From positions 130,899,789-130,963,788 of the forward strand of contig NC_134364.1 of the NCBI RefSeq assembly GCF_048569485.1: a DNA stretch of 64,000 nucleotides. Reading direction: 5' to 3'. This DNA comes from Anomaloglossus baeobatrachus. Lineage: Eukaryota > Chordata > Amphibia > Anura > Aromobatidae. Both the position numbers and the translations under genes were made by a program. Shown here in pieces: positions 1-12,650 of this stretch. Each line of letters opens with the position of its first letter. Position 1 is the stretch's first letter. A model generated the notes under the pieces. The model worked only from the letters and a program-made list of their open reading frames with translations. It had not been told where the DNA came from and ran no database searches.

Positions 1-116
1 AGCTGTGAAAATCAGCTGAGATGTGTGCCGATCGCGGCATGCTGCCGCCGGAGGACCGCGGGCAGTAAGATTATGTCATTTAGGACGTAATTTTACGGCC
101 CGCGGTCGTTAAGGGG
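1..116. mobile_element. Right end of a piggyBac-like MITE
   Basis: The window opens inside a short DNA element that ends in GTCGTTAAGGGG directly before TTAA (117-120). A GGGG end next to TTAA, and GC-rich internal sequence with an ATCAGCTGA motif, resemble the complete TTAA elements at 34582-35842 and 56533-58451. TTAA is the target duplication of piggyBac transposons. It abuts the CR1 LINE, whose 3' part is missing, so it probably truncated or followed the loss of that end. The other end is outside the window, so the class assignment is inference. Confidence 0.45.
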
Positions 117-120
117 TTAA

Positions 121-884
121 TAACCACCCTTTGTTTCCTATCACTGAGCCAGTTTTTAACCCAGTTACACATATTTTCCCCTATCCCCATTATTCTCATT
201 TTATGTACCAACCTTTTGTGTGGCACCGTATCAAAAGCTTTTGAAAAGTCCATATACACAACATCCACTGCATTTCCCTGCTCCAGGCTTGAACTTACCT
301 CTTCATAGAAGCTGATCAAATTAGTTTGACAGGATCGATCCCTCATAAACCCATGTTGATCTCTGTCATAAGGTTATTTTTCTTGAGATACTCCAGTATA
401 GCATCTCTCAAGAAACCCTCAAGGATTTTACCAACCGTAGAGGTTAAACTTACCGGCCTATAATTTCCCGGCTCAGTTTTTGTCCCCTTTTTGAATATTG
501 GCACCACATTTGCTATGCGCCAGTCCTGCGGTACCGACCCTGTTATTAAGGAATCTGAGAAGATTAAAAATAATGGTCTATCTATCACAGAACTCAATTC
601 CTGTAGTACTCTGGGGTGTATGCCATCCGGGCCCGGAGATTTGTCAACCTTAGTGATTTCGAGGCGGCGGCGTACTTCCTGCTGGGTTAAGCAGGTAATA
701 TTCAAGGGTGAATTTATGGCATCACTGGTCATGTCATCTGCCATGGCATTTTCTTGTATAAAAACCGTAGAAAAAAAGTCATTCAGCAGGTTGGCTTTAC
801 CCTCATCCCCTTCCACCATTTCACCAAGACTATTTTTAAGGGGGCCAACACTATCGCTTTTCAGTTTTTTACTGTTTATGTAGT
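121..884 (-). mobile_element. CR1-type LINE, reverse transcriptase part
   Basis: On the minus strand the translation shows the N-terminal half of a non-LTR reverse transcriptase: a linker with SVGPLKNS and NDFFSTVF, then DKSPGPDGIHPRVL, NVVPIFKKG, NYRPVSLTS and the catalytic motif A block VYMDFSKAFDTVPHKRL. These are typical of CR1/L3-clade LINEs. The frame changes once near 345, so the copy is not intact. Motif C (Y/F-A-D-D) and the 3' end are absent, because the MITE at 1-116 meets the element inside RT. It belongs to the same copy as the endonuclease part at 2156-2911. Confidence 0.85.
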
Positions 885-2155
885 TGTCACGAACCACCGG
901 GGGGGTCACTCAGAAATCCCCCGCGCTGGCTACCAGTACGTCACAATCGGGGGGTAACAAGTGGGGGTCACCCCTCCTTTATACCTCCCGACCGACAGAC
1001 AGAGCACGTGACGCGCTCTCTAGCGCCCCTCTTATAGTCAGGCCAATTATGGAATTGCCCGACAATAAGCAAGGAGGCCGCTATACTACTTATGCCGATT
1101 ATTGAAGGGTCCCCGGTGAGAGTAGGGTATATATTCCCCCGACCTCCGCGGGCGGAATATATAAAATCTCCCCGAATCTCACTGGCCTCCCCACAATAAT
1201 CCTTGGCACAACTCGCTGCCACCAACCGCTTCACGGTAACTATTAGCCGAACACACAGACGTGGGATTCAAGATCGAGATAACAGAACAGCCCAAGATTA
1301 ATTATATAATTTAATCAGCCTAAAGCACACTAGAAACTACAATATATACAATAGGGAATCTACAGAATATACATAGGTCAGAGTACAGTTACAGATAAAG
1401 CATGGTTTACAAACAGGCATACACTGTTCCAGCAGTTACCTTGTGCGTCTGGCCACAGGGGGGCGCTGTAGACCAGGTTTCCAGGAACTCCCACAGATGT
1501 TTCCTACACGTGACCCCCAGCGAAAGAACACTGGAAAATGGCCGAAGTAGGGTTATCAACCTGGGCAAATCCAGGTCCCCTCCTACCTTAGTGACCTCAG
1601 AGGGAGCACTGCTCCACCCCTGGCTGGAGTTATGGACAAAATCCACAACATGGAATATGGGCCATAACTTTGCCTGGGAGCGTCGTAGGCGGACGCCAAC
1701 GCTCTCATTGTGACAGCTATGAATTTAGCTACAGAACGAGAGGACTCATGACTTGTCTACTAGTTCCCCATTGGCTGATATCACGCCTGGGGTATTTCCC
1801 AAGCTCCCGCTCCCATAAAAAGGGTGTGCCAGCATCGTCCGCATGCGGAGACACCATTTTTATGGTTGCCATATTTATCGGAAATATGGCTTGCGAGATA
1901 TGAACCATTTTTTTACTGGAGTCGTTCTGTCTGGATACTTCCAAGCTTGCTAATTAGATAGCAGCTCCTACCACAGGGTCACGGCAGGGAGTCATCCTGT
2001 GTCCATTGTTCCCACATCACCTAATTTCCATATCATAGGAGATGGCCATGGGATGTGACACCTTCACAGATGCTGGACATTGAGAACAAGAAGGGAGGGG
2101 GGCACTGCCAGGGAGTGATGAGCGATTATGACTGGAAGTCATAATTCATCTTCAT
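885..2155. mobile_element. Insertion splitting the CR1; candidate solo LTR
   Basis: About 1.27 kb separate the CR1 endonuclease from its reverse transcriptase. The insert starts TGTCACGAACC and ends CATCTTCA, so it has TG...CA termini as solo LTRs do, and it carries no convincing coding frame. I could not find a matching target-site duplication, and no internal pol sequence is present. It could equally be an unclassified DNA element. It is younger than the CR1 it splits. Borders are accurate to perhaps 10 bp. Confidence 0.35.
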
Positions 2156-2911
2156 ATCCCGGGATTTGCCTCACAGTAGTTAAAGAATATTTTAGGATTA
2201 TTTTTACTTTCTCTCGCAATGAGTCTCTCTGTTTCAAACTTAGCTAACTTAATTTGCTTTTTACATATTTTATTTAATTTTCTATAATTATATAATGCCT
2301 CATCACTACCTACCCTCTTTAATTCTTTTAAGGCTTTCTGTTTTTCTTTTATTGCTTCCCTTACAGCTCTATTTAGCCATAGGGGTTTCCTCCTATTTCT
2401 AGCATGTTTGTTCCCATAGGGTATATTTTCTGCACAAGCCCTATTCAGGATGCTCATAAAAGTCTCCCATTTGCTTTGTGTACTTTTATTACTTAGTACA
2501 TCATCCCAGTTTATTGCACTAAGATCATCTCTCAACCTTTTAAAATTTGCTTTCCTGAAGTTTAGTGTCCTTGTAGCCCCTCTACTATACATCTTACTAA
2601 AGAATACATGAAAACTTATTATTTTGTGATCACTATTCCCCAAGTAACCCCCAACTTGTATATTTGATATGCGGTCTGGCCTATTGGTTAGTACAAGGTC
2701 TAGTAGTGCTCCCCCTCTTGTGGGGTCCTGTACCATTTGTGAAAGGTAATTATCTTTCATTGTTATCAAAAATCTATTTCCTTTGCTGGAACTGCAAGTT
2801 TCTGTTCCCCAATTTATATCAGGATAGTTAAAGTCCCCCATAATAATTACCTCTCCGAGACTCGCTGCTTTATCAATTTGCTTTATGAGGAGATTCTCTA
2901 CCTCTTCCATA
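2156..2911 (-). mobile_element. CR1-type LINE, endonuclease part
   Basis: The minus-strand frame encodes about 250 residues of the C-terminal part of an apurinic-type endonuclease and the following linker. GDFNYPDINW matches the conserved GDFN motif, LLDLVLTN and GNSDHKIISF match the later endonuclease motifs including the SDH catalytic block, and NRRKPLWLNRAVREAIKEK plus a lysine-rich helix are the usual CR1 linker. The frame is open throughout this segment. The 5' part of ORF2 and any ORF1 are missing: the copy is 5'-truncated near 2911, as is common for LINEs. Confidence 0.85.
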
Positions 2912-3230
2912 AATCCATATCAATATGGATCCATATCATATATCCATATAAATATATCCATATATCCATATAAATCCATATCAATAAAGCCCGCTGTTCC
3001 AGACGCTGCTGCATCACAGCACACATAAGACAGACCTGTCAATCAACTAACCTGGTGCTGGTGAAAGCACGGAGGAGCGTCCTGGTTGTCTGCCAGTCTG
3101 AAAGTGAAAGGTTGGGAGGCAGCAAGAAGCACACGAGTTGTTTATTCATACTTAAAGAAATACTCCCACCACCACCTCACAGTCTAAGGCCCTGTGCGCA
3201 CGTTGCTTCTTTTTTCCTTACAGGTTTTGT
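2912..3230. other. AT-rich simple repeat and unique spacer
   Basis: From about 2918 to 2987 there is a degenerate repeat of ATCCATAT-like words. The remainder up to the 33-bp array shows no recognisable gene or element. Confidence 0.6.
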
Positions 3231-6200
3231 TGCAGAATTGTACTGATGTAGCAGAGCTGTGCGTATGGGTCTGTACTGATGTAGCAGACCTGTGCGTATG
3301 GGTCTGTACTGATGTAGCAGAGCTGTGCGTATGGGTCTGTACTGATGTAGCAGTGCTGTATGTACGGGTCTTTACTGATGTAGCAGAGCTGTGCGTACGG
3401 GTCTGTACTGATGTAGCAGAGCTGTGCGTATGGGTCTGTACTGATGTAGCAGAGCTGTGCATATGGGTCTATACTGATGTAGCAGAGTTGTGCGTATGGG
3501 TCTGTACTGATGTAGCAGAGCTGTGCGTATGGGTCTGTACTGATGTAGCAGAGCTGTGCGTATGGGTCTGTACTGATGTAGCAGAGCTGTGCGTATGGGT
3601 CTATACTGATGTAGCAGAGCTGTGCGTATGGGTCTGTACTGATGTAGCAGAGCTGTGCGTATGGGTCTGTACTGATGTAGCAGAGCTGTGCGTATGGGTC
3701 TGTACTGATGTAGAAGAGCTGTGTGTATGGGTCTATACTGATGTAGCAGAGCTGTGCGTATGGGTCTATACTGATGTAGCAGAGCTGTGCGTATGGGTCT
3801 GTACTGATGTAGCAGAGCTGTGCGTATGGGTCTGTACTGATGTAGCAGTGCTGTGCGTATGGGTCTGTACTGATGTAGCAGTGGTGTATGTACGGGTCTT
3901 TACTGATGTAGCAGAGCTGTGCGTACGGGTCTGTACTGATGTAGCAGAGCTGTGCGTATGGGTCTGTACTGATGTAGCAGAGCTGTGCATATTGGTCTAT
4001 ACTGATGTAGCAGAGCTGTGCGTATGGGTTTGTACTGATGTAGCAGAACTGTGCGGATGGGTCTGGGTGGCGCCCCTGTGGCCTCAGGCGCCACAGGCTA
4101 CTGCACCTTACCCGAGATGCTGTATTCATCTTGGATGTGGAGGAGGTCATCACCGGTAACAACCACACTCAATCAACACAACATGGTGTTTCTGTGACTG
4201 GCACCGGGCTAGGGTAGGGGCGGGGGTGGCCATCACGAGGTATGGGACCTCATGCCCACTAGTTCAGGAACCCGGGAGGCGGGGCACCCCACAGGGAAGT
4301 GAGGAGCCACAGACACACAGCGAGCAGTCAGCACCGGACAGTGTCCGTGTGAGGTCGCATTCAGGAGGAGCAGAGAAACGAACAGTTCGGGGCCCGTGGT
4401 CTGGAGCCGGAGGCTCTACCTGGGTTCTTAGGAAGAAGGGGGATCCCGGGATTCGCGGGGAGTGCAGCAGGCACCAGGGACCTATTCCACAGCCCAGGAG
4501 CTGGGGTGGAGGGAAACCATCGACTGGAGACGTACAGAAGGAAACACCGGCCTCCACCTCCGAAGTATCCGGGATCAGCTGAGGCCCATCACAGCGTAGC
4601 CCGGTGCTCCAACGGCGGTGTGTGACCAGAGAGTAACGGAACTGCACCCTGTGTTGTCCCATCAGTGCCGGCGCTCCCATCATCCCGCCCCTGCGCCATA
4701 GGCGACTACTACCACCACCATCACCTCCCTGGGGCCTAGCTCTACCTGTGAGGAGCTACAACACCATCCGCCCCACCAGAGAAAGCACCCGCAGCGGCGG
4801 CTAATAACTGGCCGCACCCCACAGGTGGCATCACCAACAACTACCCCCATCATCCCCATACCAAAGCCTTTTATTGACACCGGACGGGGTAACAGAACCG
4901 GGCTAGGCACCGCAGCGACCCAGGAGAACCACAGCCCGGTGACGGGTAACCTCTGACCCCGTGGACGCGTCATCAGTACTGATGTAGCAGAGCTGTGCGT
5001 ATGGGTCTATACTGATGTAGCAGAGCTGTGCGTATGGGTCTGTACTGATGTAGCAGAACTGTGCGTACGGGTCTGTACTGATGTAGCAGAGCTGTGCGTA
5101 CGGGTCTGTACTGATGTAGCAGAGCTGTGCGTATGGGTCTGTACTGATGTAGCAGAGCTGTGCATATGGGTCTATACTGATGTAGCAGAGTTGTGCGTAT
5201 GGGTCTGTACTGATGTAGCAGAGCTGTGCGTATGGGTCTGTACTGATGTAGCAGAGCTGTGCGTATGGGTCTGTACTGATGTAGCAGAGCTGTGCGTATG
5301 GGTCTATACTGATGTAGCAGAGCTGTGCGTATGGGTCTGTACTGATGTAGCAGAGCTGTGCGTATGGGTCTGTACTGATGTAGCAGAGCTGTGCGTATGG
5401 GTCTGTACTGATGTAGAAGAGCTGTGTGTATGGGTCTATACTGATGTAGCAGAGCTGTGCGTATGGGTCTATACTGATGTAGCAGAGCTGTGCGTATGGG
5501 TCTGTACTGATGTAGCAGAGCTGTGCGTATGGGTCTGTACTGATGTAGCAGTGCTGTGCGTATGGGTCTGTACTGATGTAGCAGTGGTGTATGTACGGGT
5601 CTTTACTGATGTAGCAGAGCTGTGCGTACGGGTCTGTACTGATGTAGCAGAGCTGTGCGTATGGGTCTGTACTGATGTAGCAGAGCTGTGCATATTGGTC
5701 TATACTGATGTAGCAGAGCTGTGCGTATGGGTTTGTACTGATGTAGCAGAACTGTGCGGATGGGTCTGGGTGGCGCCCCTGTGGCCTCAGGCGCCACAGG
5801 CTACTGCACCTTACCCGAGATGCTGTATTCATCTTGGATGTGGAGGAGGTCATCACCGGTAACAACCACACTCAATCAACACAACATGGTGTTTCTGTGA
5901 CTGGCACCGGGCTAGGGTAGGGGCGGGGGTGGCCATCACGAGGTATGGGACCTCATGCCCACTAGTTCAGGAACCCGGGAGGCGGGGCACCCCACAGGGA
6001 AGTGAGGAGCCACAGACACACAGCGAGCAGTCAGCACCGGACAGTGTCCGTGTGAGGTCGCATTCAGGAGGAGCAGAGAAACGAACAGTTCGGGGCCCGT
6101 GGTCTGGAGCCGGAGGCTCTACCTGGGTTCTTAGGAAGAAGGGGGATCCCGGGATTCGCGGGGAGTGCAGCAGGCACCAGGGACCTATTCCACAGCCCAG

Positions 6201-9200
6201 GAGCTGGGGTGGAGGGAAACCATCGACTGGAGACGTACAGAAGGAAACACCGGCCTCCACCTCCGAAGTATCCGGGATCAGCTGAGGCCCATCACAGCGT
6301 AGCCCGGTGCTCCAACGGCAGTGTGTGACCAGAGAGTAACGGAACTGCACCCTGTGTTGTCCCATCAGTGCCGGCGCTCCCATCATCCCGCCCCTGCGCC
6401 ATAGGCGACTACTACCACCACCATCACCTCCCTGGGGCCTAGCTCTACCTGTGAGGAGCTACAACACCATCCGCCCCACCAGAGAAAGCACCCGCAGCGG
6501 CGGCTAATAACTGGCCGCACCCCACAGGTGGCATCACCAACAACTACCCCCATCATCCCCATACCAAAGCCTTTTATTGACACCGGACGGGGTAACAGAA
6601 CCGGGCTAGGCACCGCAGCGACCCAGGAGAACCACAGCCCGGTGACGGGTAACCTCTGACCCCGTGGACGCGTCATCAGTACTGATGTAGCAGAGCTGTG
6701 CGTATGGGTCTATACTGATGTAGCAGAGCTGTGCGTATGGGTCTGTACTGATGTAGCAGAACTGTGCGTACGGGTCTGTACTGATGTAGCAGAGCTGTGC
6801 GTACGGGTCTGTACTGATGTAGCAGAGCTGTGCGTATGGGTCTATACTGATGTAGCAGAGCTGTGTGTATGGGTCTATACTGATGTAGCAGAGCTGTGCA
6901 TATGGGTCTATACTGATGTAGCAGAGCTGTGCGTATGGGTCTATACTGATGTAGCAGAGCTGTGCGTATGGGTCTGTACTGATGTAGCAGAACTGTGCGT
7001 ACGGGTCTGTACTGATGTAGCAGAGCTGTGCGTATGGGTCTATACTGATGTAGCAGAGCTGTGTGTATGGGTCTATACTGATGTAGCAGAGCTGTGCATA
7101 TGGGTCTATACTGATGTAGCAGAGCTGTGTGTATGGGTCTATACTGATGTAGCAGAGCTGTGCATATGGGTCTGTACTGATGTAGCAGAGCTGTGCGTAC
7201 GGGTCTGTACTGATGTAGCAGAGCTGTGTGTATGGGTCTATACTGATGTAGCAGAGCTGTGCATATGGGTCTGTACTGATGTAGCAGAGCTGTGCGTACG
7301 GGTCTGTACTGATGTAGCAGAGCTGTGCGTACGGGTCTGTACTGATGTAGCAGAACTGTGCGTACGGGTCTGTACTGATGTAGCAGAGCTGTGCGTATGG
7401 GTCTATACTGATGTAGCAGAGCTGTGCGTATGGGTCTGTACTGATGTAGCAGAACTGTGCGTACGGGTCTGTACTGATGTAGCAGAGCTGTGCGTACGGG
7501 TCTGTACTGATGTAGCAGAGCTGTGCGTATGGGTCTATACTGATGTAGCAGAGCTGTGTGTATGGGTCTATACTGATGTAGCAGAGCTGTGCATATGGGT
7601 CTATACTGATGTAGCAGAGCTGTGCGTATGGGTCTATACTGATGTAGCAGAGCTGTGCGTATGGGTCTGTACTGATGTAGCAGAACTGTGCGTACGGGTC
7701 TGTACTGATGTAGCAGAGCTGTGCGTATGGGTCTATACTGATGTAGCAGAGCTGTGTGTATGGGTCTATACTGATGTAGCAGAGCTGTGCATATGGGTCT
7801 ATACTGATGTAGCAGAGCTGTGTGTATGGGTCTATACTGATGTAGCAGAGCTGTGCATATGGGTCTGTACTGATGTAGCAGAGCTGTGCGTACGGGTCTG
7901 TACTGATGTAGCAGAGCTGTGCGTATGGGTCTGTACTGATGTAGCAGAACTGTGCGTACGGGTCTGTACTGATGTAGCAGAGCTGTGCGTATGGGTCTAT
8001 ACTGATGTAGCAGAACTGTGCGTACGGGTCTATACTGATGTAGCAGAGCTGTGCGTATGGGTCTATACTGATGTAGCAGAGCTGTGCGTATGGGTCTATA
8101 CTGATGTAGCAGAGCTGTACGTATGGGTCTGTACTGATGTAGCAGAGCTGTGCGTATGGGTCTGTACTGATGTAGCAGAGCTGTGCGTATGGGTCTGTAC
8201 TGATGTAGCAGAGCTGTACGTATGGGTCTATACTGATGTAGCAGAGCTGTGTGTGTATGGGTCTGTACTGATGTAGCAGAGCTGTGCGTGTATGGGTCTG
8301 TACTGATGTAGCAGAGCTGTGCGTATGGGTCTATACTGATGTAGCAGAGCTGTGTGTGTATGGGTCTATACTGATGTAGCAGAGCTGTGTGTGTATGGGT
8401 CTATACTGATGTAGCAGAGCTGTGCGTATGGGTCTATACTGATGTAGCAGAGCTGTATGTATGGGTCTGTACTGATGTAGCAGAGCTGTGCGTATGGGTC
8501 TGTACTGATGTAGTAGAGCTGTGCGTATGGGTCTATACTGCTGTAGCAGAGCTGTGCGTATGGGTCTGTACTGATGTAGCAGAGCTGTACGTATGGGTCT
8601 ATACTGATGTAGCAGAGCTGTGTGTGTATGGGTCTGTACTGATGTAGCAGAGCTGTGCGTATGGGTCTATACTGATGTATCAGAGCTGTACGTATGGGTC
8701 TATACTGATGTAGCAGAGCTGTGCGTGTATGGGTCTATACTGATGTAGCAGAGCTGTGCGTATGGGTCTATACTGATGTAGCAGAGCTGTGCGTGTATGG
8801 GTCTATACTGATGTAGCAGAGCTGTGCGTATGGGTCTATACTGATGTAGCAGAGCTGTGCATATGGGTCTATACTGATGTAGCAGAGCTGTGCGTATGGG
8901 TCTATACTGATGTAGCAGAGCTGTGCATATGGGTCTGTACTGATGTAGCAGAGCTGTGCGTACGGGTCTGTACTGATGTAGCAGAGCTGTGCGTATGGGT
9001 CTGTACTGATGTAGCAGAACTGTGCGTACGGGTCTGTACTGATGTAGCAGAGCTGTGCGTATGGGTCTATACTGATGTAGCAGAACTGTGCGTACGGGTC
9101 TATACTGATGTAGCAGAGCTGTGCGTATGGGTCTATACTGATGTAGCAGAGCTGTGCGTATGGGTCTATACTGATGTAGCAGAGCTGTACGTATGGGTCT

Positions 9201-10930
9201 GTACTGATGTAGCAGAGCTGTGCGTATGGGTCTGTACTGATGTAGCAGAGCTGTGCGTATGGGTCTGTACTGATGTAGCAGAGCTGTACGTATGGGTCTA
9301 TACTGATGTAGCAGAGCTGTGTGTGTATGGGTCTGTACTGATGTAGCAGAGCTGTGCGTGTATGGGTCTGTACTGATGTAGCAGAGCTGTGCGTATGGGT
9401 CTATACTGATGTAGCAGAGCTGTGTGTGTATGGGTCTATACTGATGTAGCAGAGCTGTGTGTGTATGGGTCTATACTGATGTAGCAGAGCTGTGCGTATG
9501 GGTCTATACTGATGTAGCAGAGCTGTATGTATGGGTCTGTACTGATGTAGCAGAGCTGTGCGTATGGGTCTGTACTGATGTAGTAGAGCTGTGCGTATGG
9601 GTCTATACTGCTGTAGCAGAGCTGTGCGTATGGGTCTGTACTGATGTAGCAGAGCTGTACGTATGGGTCTATACTGATGTAGCAGAGCTGTGTGTGTATG
9701 GGTCTGTACTGATGTAGCAGAGCTGTGCGTATGGGTCTATACTGATGTAGCAGAGCTGTACGTATGGGTCTATACTGATGTAGCAGAGCTGTGCGTGTAT
9801 GGGTCTATACTGATGTAGCAGAGCTGTGCGTATGGGTCTATACTGATGTAGCAGAGCTGTGCGTGTATGGGTCTATACTGATGTAGCAAAGCTGTGCGTA
9901 TGGGTCTATACTGATGTAGCAGAGCTGTGCGTGTATGGGTCTATACTGATGTAGCAGAGCTGTGCGTGTATGGGTCTGTACTGATGTAGCAGAGCTGTGC
10001 GTATGGGTCTATACTGATGTAGCAGAGCTGTACGTATGGGTCTATACTGATGTAGCAGAGCTGTGTGTGTATGGGTCTGTACTGATGTAGCAGAGCTGTG
10101 CGTATGGGTCTATACTGATGTAGCAGAGCTGTACGTATGGGTCTATACTGATGTAGCAGAGCTGTGCGTGTATGGGTCTATACTGATGTAGCAGAGCTGT
10201 GCGTATGGGTCTATACTGATGTAGCAGAGCTGTGCGTGTATGGGTCTATACTGATGTAGCAGAGCTGTGCGTGTATGGGTCTGTACTGATGTAGCAGAGC
10301 TGTGCGTATGGGTCTATACTGATGTAGCAGAGCTGTACGTATGGGTCTATACTGATGTAGCAGAGCTGTGCGTGTATGGGTCTATACTGATGTAGCAGAG
10401 CTGTGCGTATGGGTCTATACTGATGTAGCAGAGCTGTGTGTGTATGGGTCTGTACTGATATAGCAGAGCTGTGCGTATGGGTCTATACTGATGTAGCAGA
10501 GCTGTGTGTGTATGGGTCTGTATTGATGTAGCAGAGCTGTGTGTGTATGGGTCTGTACTGATGTAGCAGAGCTGTGTGTGTATGGGTCTGTACTGATGTA
10601 GCAGAGCTGTGTGTGTATGGGTCTGTACTGATGTAGCAGAGCTGTGTGTATGGGTCTGTACTGATGTAGCAGAGCTGTGTGTGTATGGGTCTATACTGAT
10701 GTAGCAGAGCTGTACGTATGGGTCTATACTGATGTAGCAGAGCTGTGTGTGTATATGGGTCTATACTGATGTAGCAGAGCTGTGTGTGTATGGGTCTGTA
10801 CTGATGTAGCAGAGCTGTGTGTGTATGGGTCTGTACTGATGTAGCAGAGCTGTGTGTGTATGGGTCTATACTGATGTAGCAGAGCTGTGTGTGTATGGGT
10901 CTATACTGATGTAGCAGAGCTGTGTGTATG
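3231..10930. repeat. 33-bp minisatellite array with duplicated spacers
   Basis: Units read TACTGATGTAGCAGAGCTGT followed by GCGTATGGGTCTG (33 bp). They occupy about 3231-4066, 4976-5769 and 6679-10930, roughly 175 units in all. Towards the right end many units gain a GT pair (GTGTGTATGGG) and become 35 bp. Because 33 is a multiple of three and the unit lacks stops in several frames, long frames of the type CTDVAELCVWV appear on + and YISTDPYAQLC on -. These are by-products of the repeat, not genes. Longer-range copies offset by 693 bp and 1070 bp are visible inside the array, showing growth by block duplication. Confidence 0.95.
3385..6679. repeat. 1703-bp tandem segmental duplication
   Basis: A block of about 24 units of the 33-bp repeat plus a 0.9-kb non-repetitive spacer is present twice, with corresponding points exactly 1703 bp apart (for example 4226 and 5929, 3484 and 5187). 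The spacers (about 4067-4975 and 5770-6678) look identical by eye except for one substitution near 4617/6320. The spacer is GC-rich and shows no convincing gene; its frames of 139, 118 and 97 codons have no recognisable domain. It may be an older interspersed repeat that landed in the array before the block was duplicated. Confidence 0.9.
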
Positions 10931-11090
10931 TACATACATAGTAGGGACATACTTGTGTGCGGTTATGTGTGTGAGTGGGGGATGGGTTGTACTGTTGGGG
11001 CTTTCTCAAAAGTCCCATTTTTCCGTTTTAAACCGTGGTCGGTGTGCAGCCCGCAGAGGCAGTGTTGGGGTTCCCTGCAGCACATGCGCA

Positions 11091-12376
11091 GTGCTGGGCT
11101 CTACCTCTCTAGTGCTGGGCTGTACCCCTCTAGTGCTGGGCTCTACCTCTCTAGTGCTGGGCTCTACCTCTCTAGTGCTGGGCTGTACCCCTCTAGTGCT
11201 GGGCTCTACCTCTCTAGTGCTGGGCTCTACCTCTCTAGTGCTGGGCTCTACCTCTCTAGTGCTGGGCTGTACCCCTCTAGTGCTGGGCTCTACCTCTCTA
11301 GTGCTGGGCTGTACCCCTCTAGTGCTGGGCTCTACCTCTCTAGTGCTGGGCTCTACCTCTCTAGTGCTGGGCTCTACCCCTCTAGTGCTGGGCTCTACCT
11401 CTCTAGTGCTGGGCTGTACCTCTCTAGTGCTGGGCTCTACCTCTCTAGTGCTGGGCTCTACCCCTCTAGTGCTGGGCTCTACCTCTCTAGTGCTGGGCTC
11501 TACCTCTCTAGTGCTGGGCTGTACCCCTCTAGTGCTGGGCTCTACCTCTCTAGTGCTGGGCTGTACCCCTCTAGTGCTGGGCTCTACCTCTCTAGTGCTG
11601 GGCTCTACCTCTCTAGTGCTGGGCTGTACCCCTCTAGTGCTGGGCTCTACCTCTCTAGTGCTGGGCTGTACCCCTCTAGTGCTGGGCTCTACCTCTCTAG
11701 TGCTGGGCTCTACCTCTCTAGTGCTGGGCTCTACCCCTCTAGTGCTGGGCTCTACCTCTCTAGTGCTGGGTTCTACCTCTCTAGTGCTGGGCTCTACCTC
11801 TCTAGTGCTGGGCTCTACCTCTCTAGTGCTGGGCTCTACCTCTCTAGTGCTGGGCTCTACCTCTCTAGTGCTGGGCTCTACCTCTCTAGTGCTGGGCTCT
11901 ACCTCTCTAGTGCTGGGCTCTACCTCTCTAGTGCTGGGCTCTACCTCTCTAGTGCTGGGCTGTACCCCTCTAGTGCTGGGCTGTACCTCTCTAGTGCTGG
12001 GCTCTACCTCTCTAGTGCTGGGCTCTACCTCTCTAGTGCTGGGCTCTACCTCTCAGTGCTGGGCTGTACCCCTCTAGTGCTGGGTTCTACCTCTCTAGTG
12101 CTGGGCTCTACCTCTCTAGTGCTGGGCTCTACCTCTCTAGTGCTGGGCTCTACCTCTCTAGTGCTGGGCTCTACCTCTCTAGTGCTGGGCTCTACCTCTC
12201 TAGTGCTGGGCTCTACCTCTCAGTGCTGGGCTGTACACCTCTAGTGCTGGGTTCTACCTCTCTAGTGCTGGGTTCTACCTCTCTAGTGCTGGGCTCTACC
12301 TCTCTAGTGCTGGGCTCTACCTCTCTAGTGCTGGGCTCTACCTCTCTAGTGCTGGGCTCTACCTCTCTAGTGCTGT
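11091..12376. repeat. 21-bp minisatellite array
   Basis: About 60 head-to-tail copies of AGTGCTGGGCTCTACCTCTC plus T, with two main variants (CTCTACCTCT and CTGTACCCCT). Being a multiple of three, it stays open as SAGLYLS or VLGSTSL; there is no sign that this is translated. The 160 bp to its left (10931-11090) and the 270 bp to its right (12377-12650, GC-rich) are unique spacers without a visible gene. Confidence 0.95.
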
Positions 12377-12650
12377 ACTTGCACCTTGTGTACACGACGT
12401 TGCTTTTGGAAATGTGATTAATATCAATAACGCGCCTGCGCAGTCCTTTACCAGCGCGCTCACTGTAAACGGGTACAAGCACGTGACCTCCCCGCAGGTG
12501 CAGGCGGCGGCTCCAGTAAACGCGTCCGCGTCCTCCCTCACTGCGCAGCAAGGCCCGGAGCGTGTGACGTAGCCGCCTCATCCGGTCCAGGAGCCGCACG
12601 TCCACGGTGTGTGCACAGGTGGGCGGCGTCCTGCGTGCTCTGAGGGGTTG

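Noticed and set aside
885-2155. A host exon in the insertion that splits the CR1
   Set aside because: Frames here are short, show no family match and are not flanked by convincing splice sites.
3194-4168. Long open frames over the 33-bp array on both strands (321 and 316 codons)
   Set aside because: The unit is a multiple of three without stops in those frames; variation shows no codon-position bias and there is no start context, domain or splice support.
4226-4973. Frames of 139, 118 and 97 codons in the duplicated spacer
   Set aside because: No domain, overlapping on both strands, present twice only because the block was duplicated.
10887-12244. Frames of 396 and 440 codons over the 21-bp array
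   Set aside because: Same cause: a 21-bp unit open in two frames at once. Repetitive SAGLYLS or VLGSTSL has no protein family behind it.
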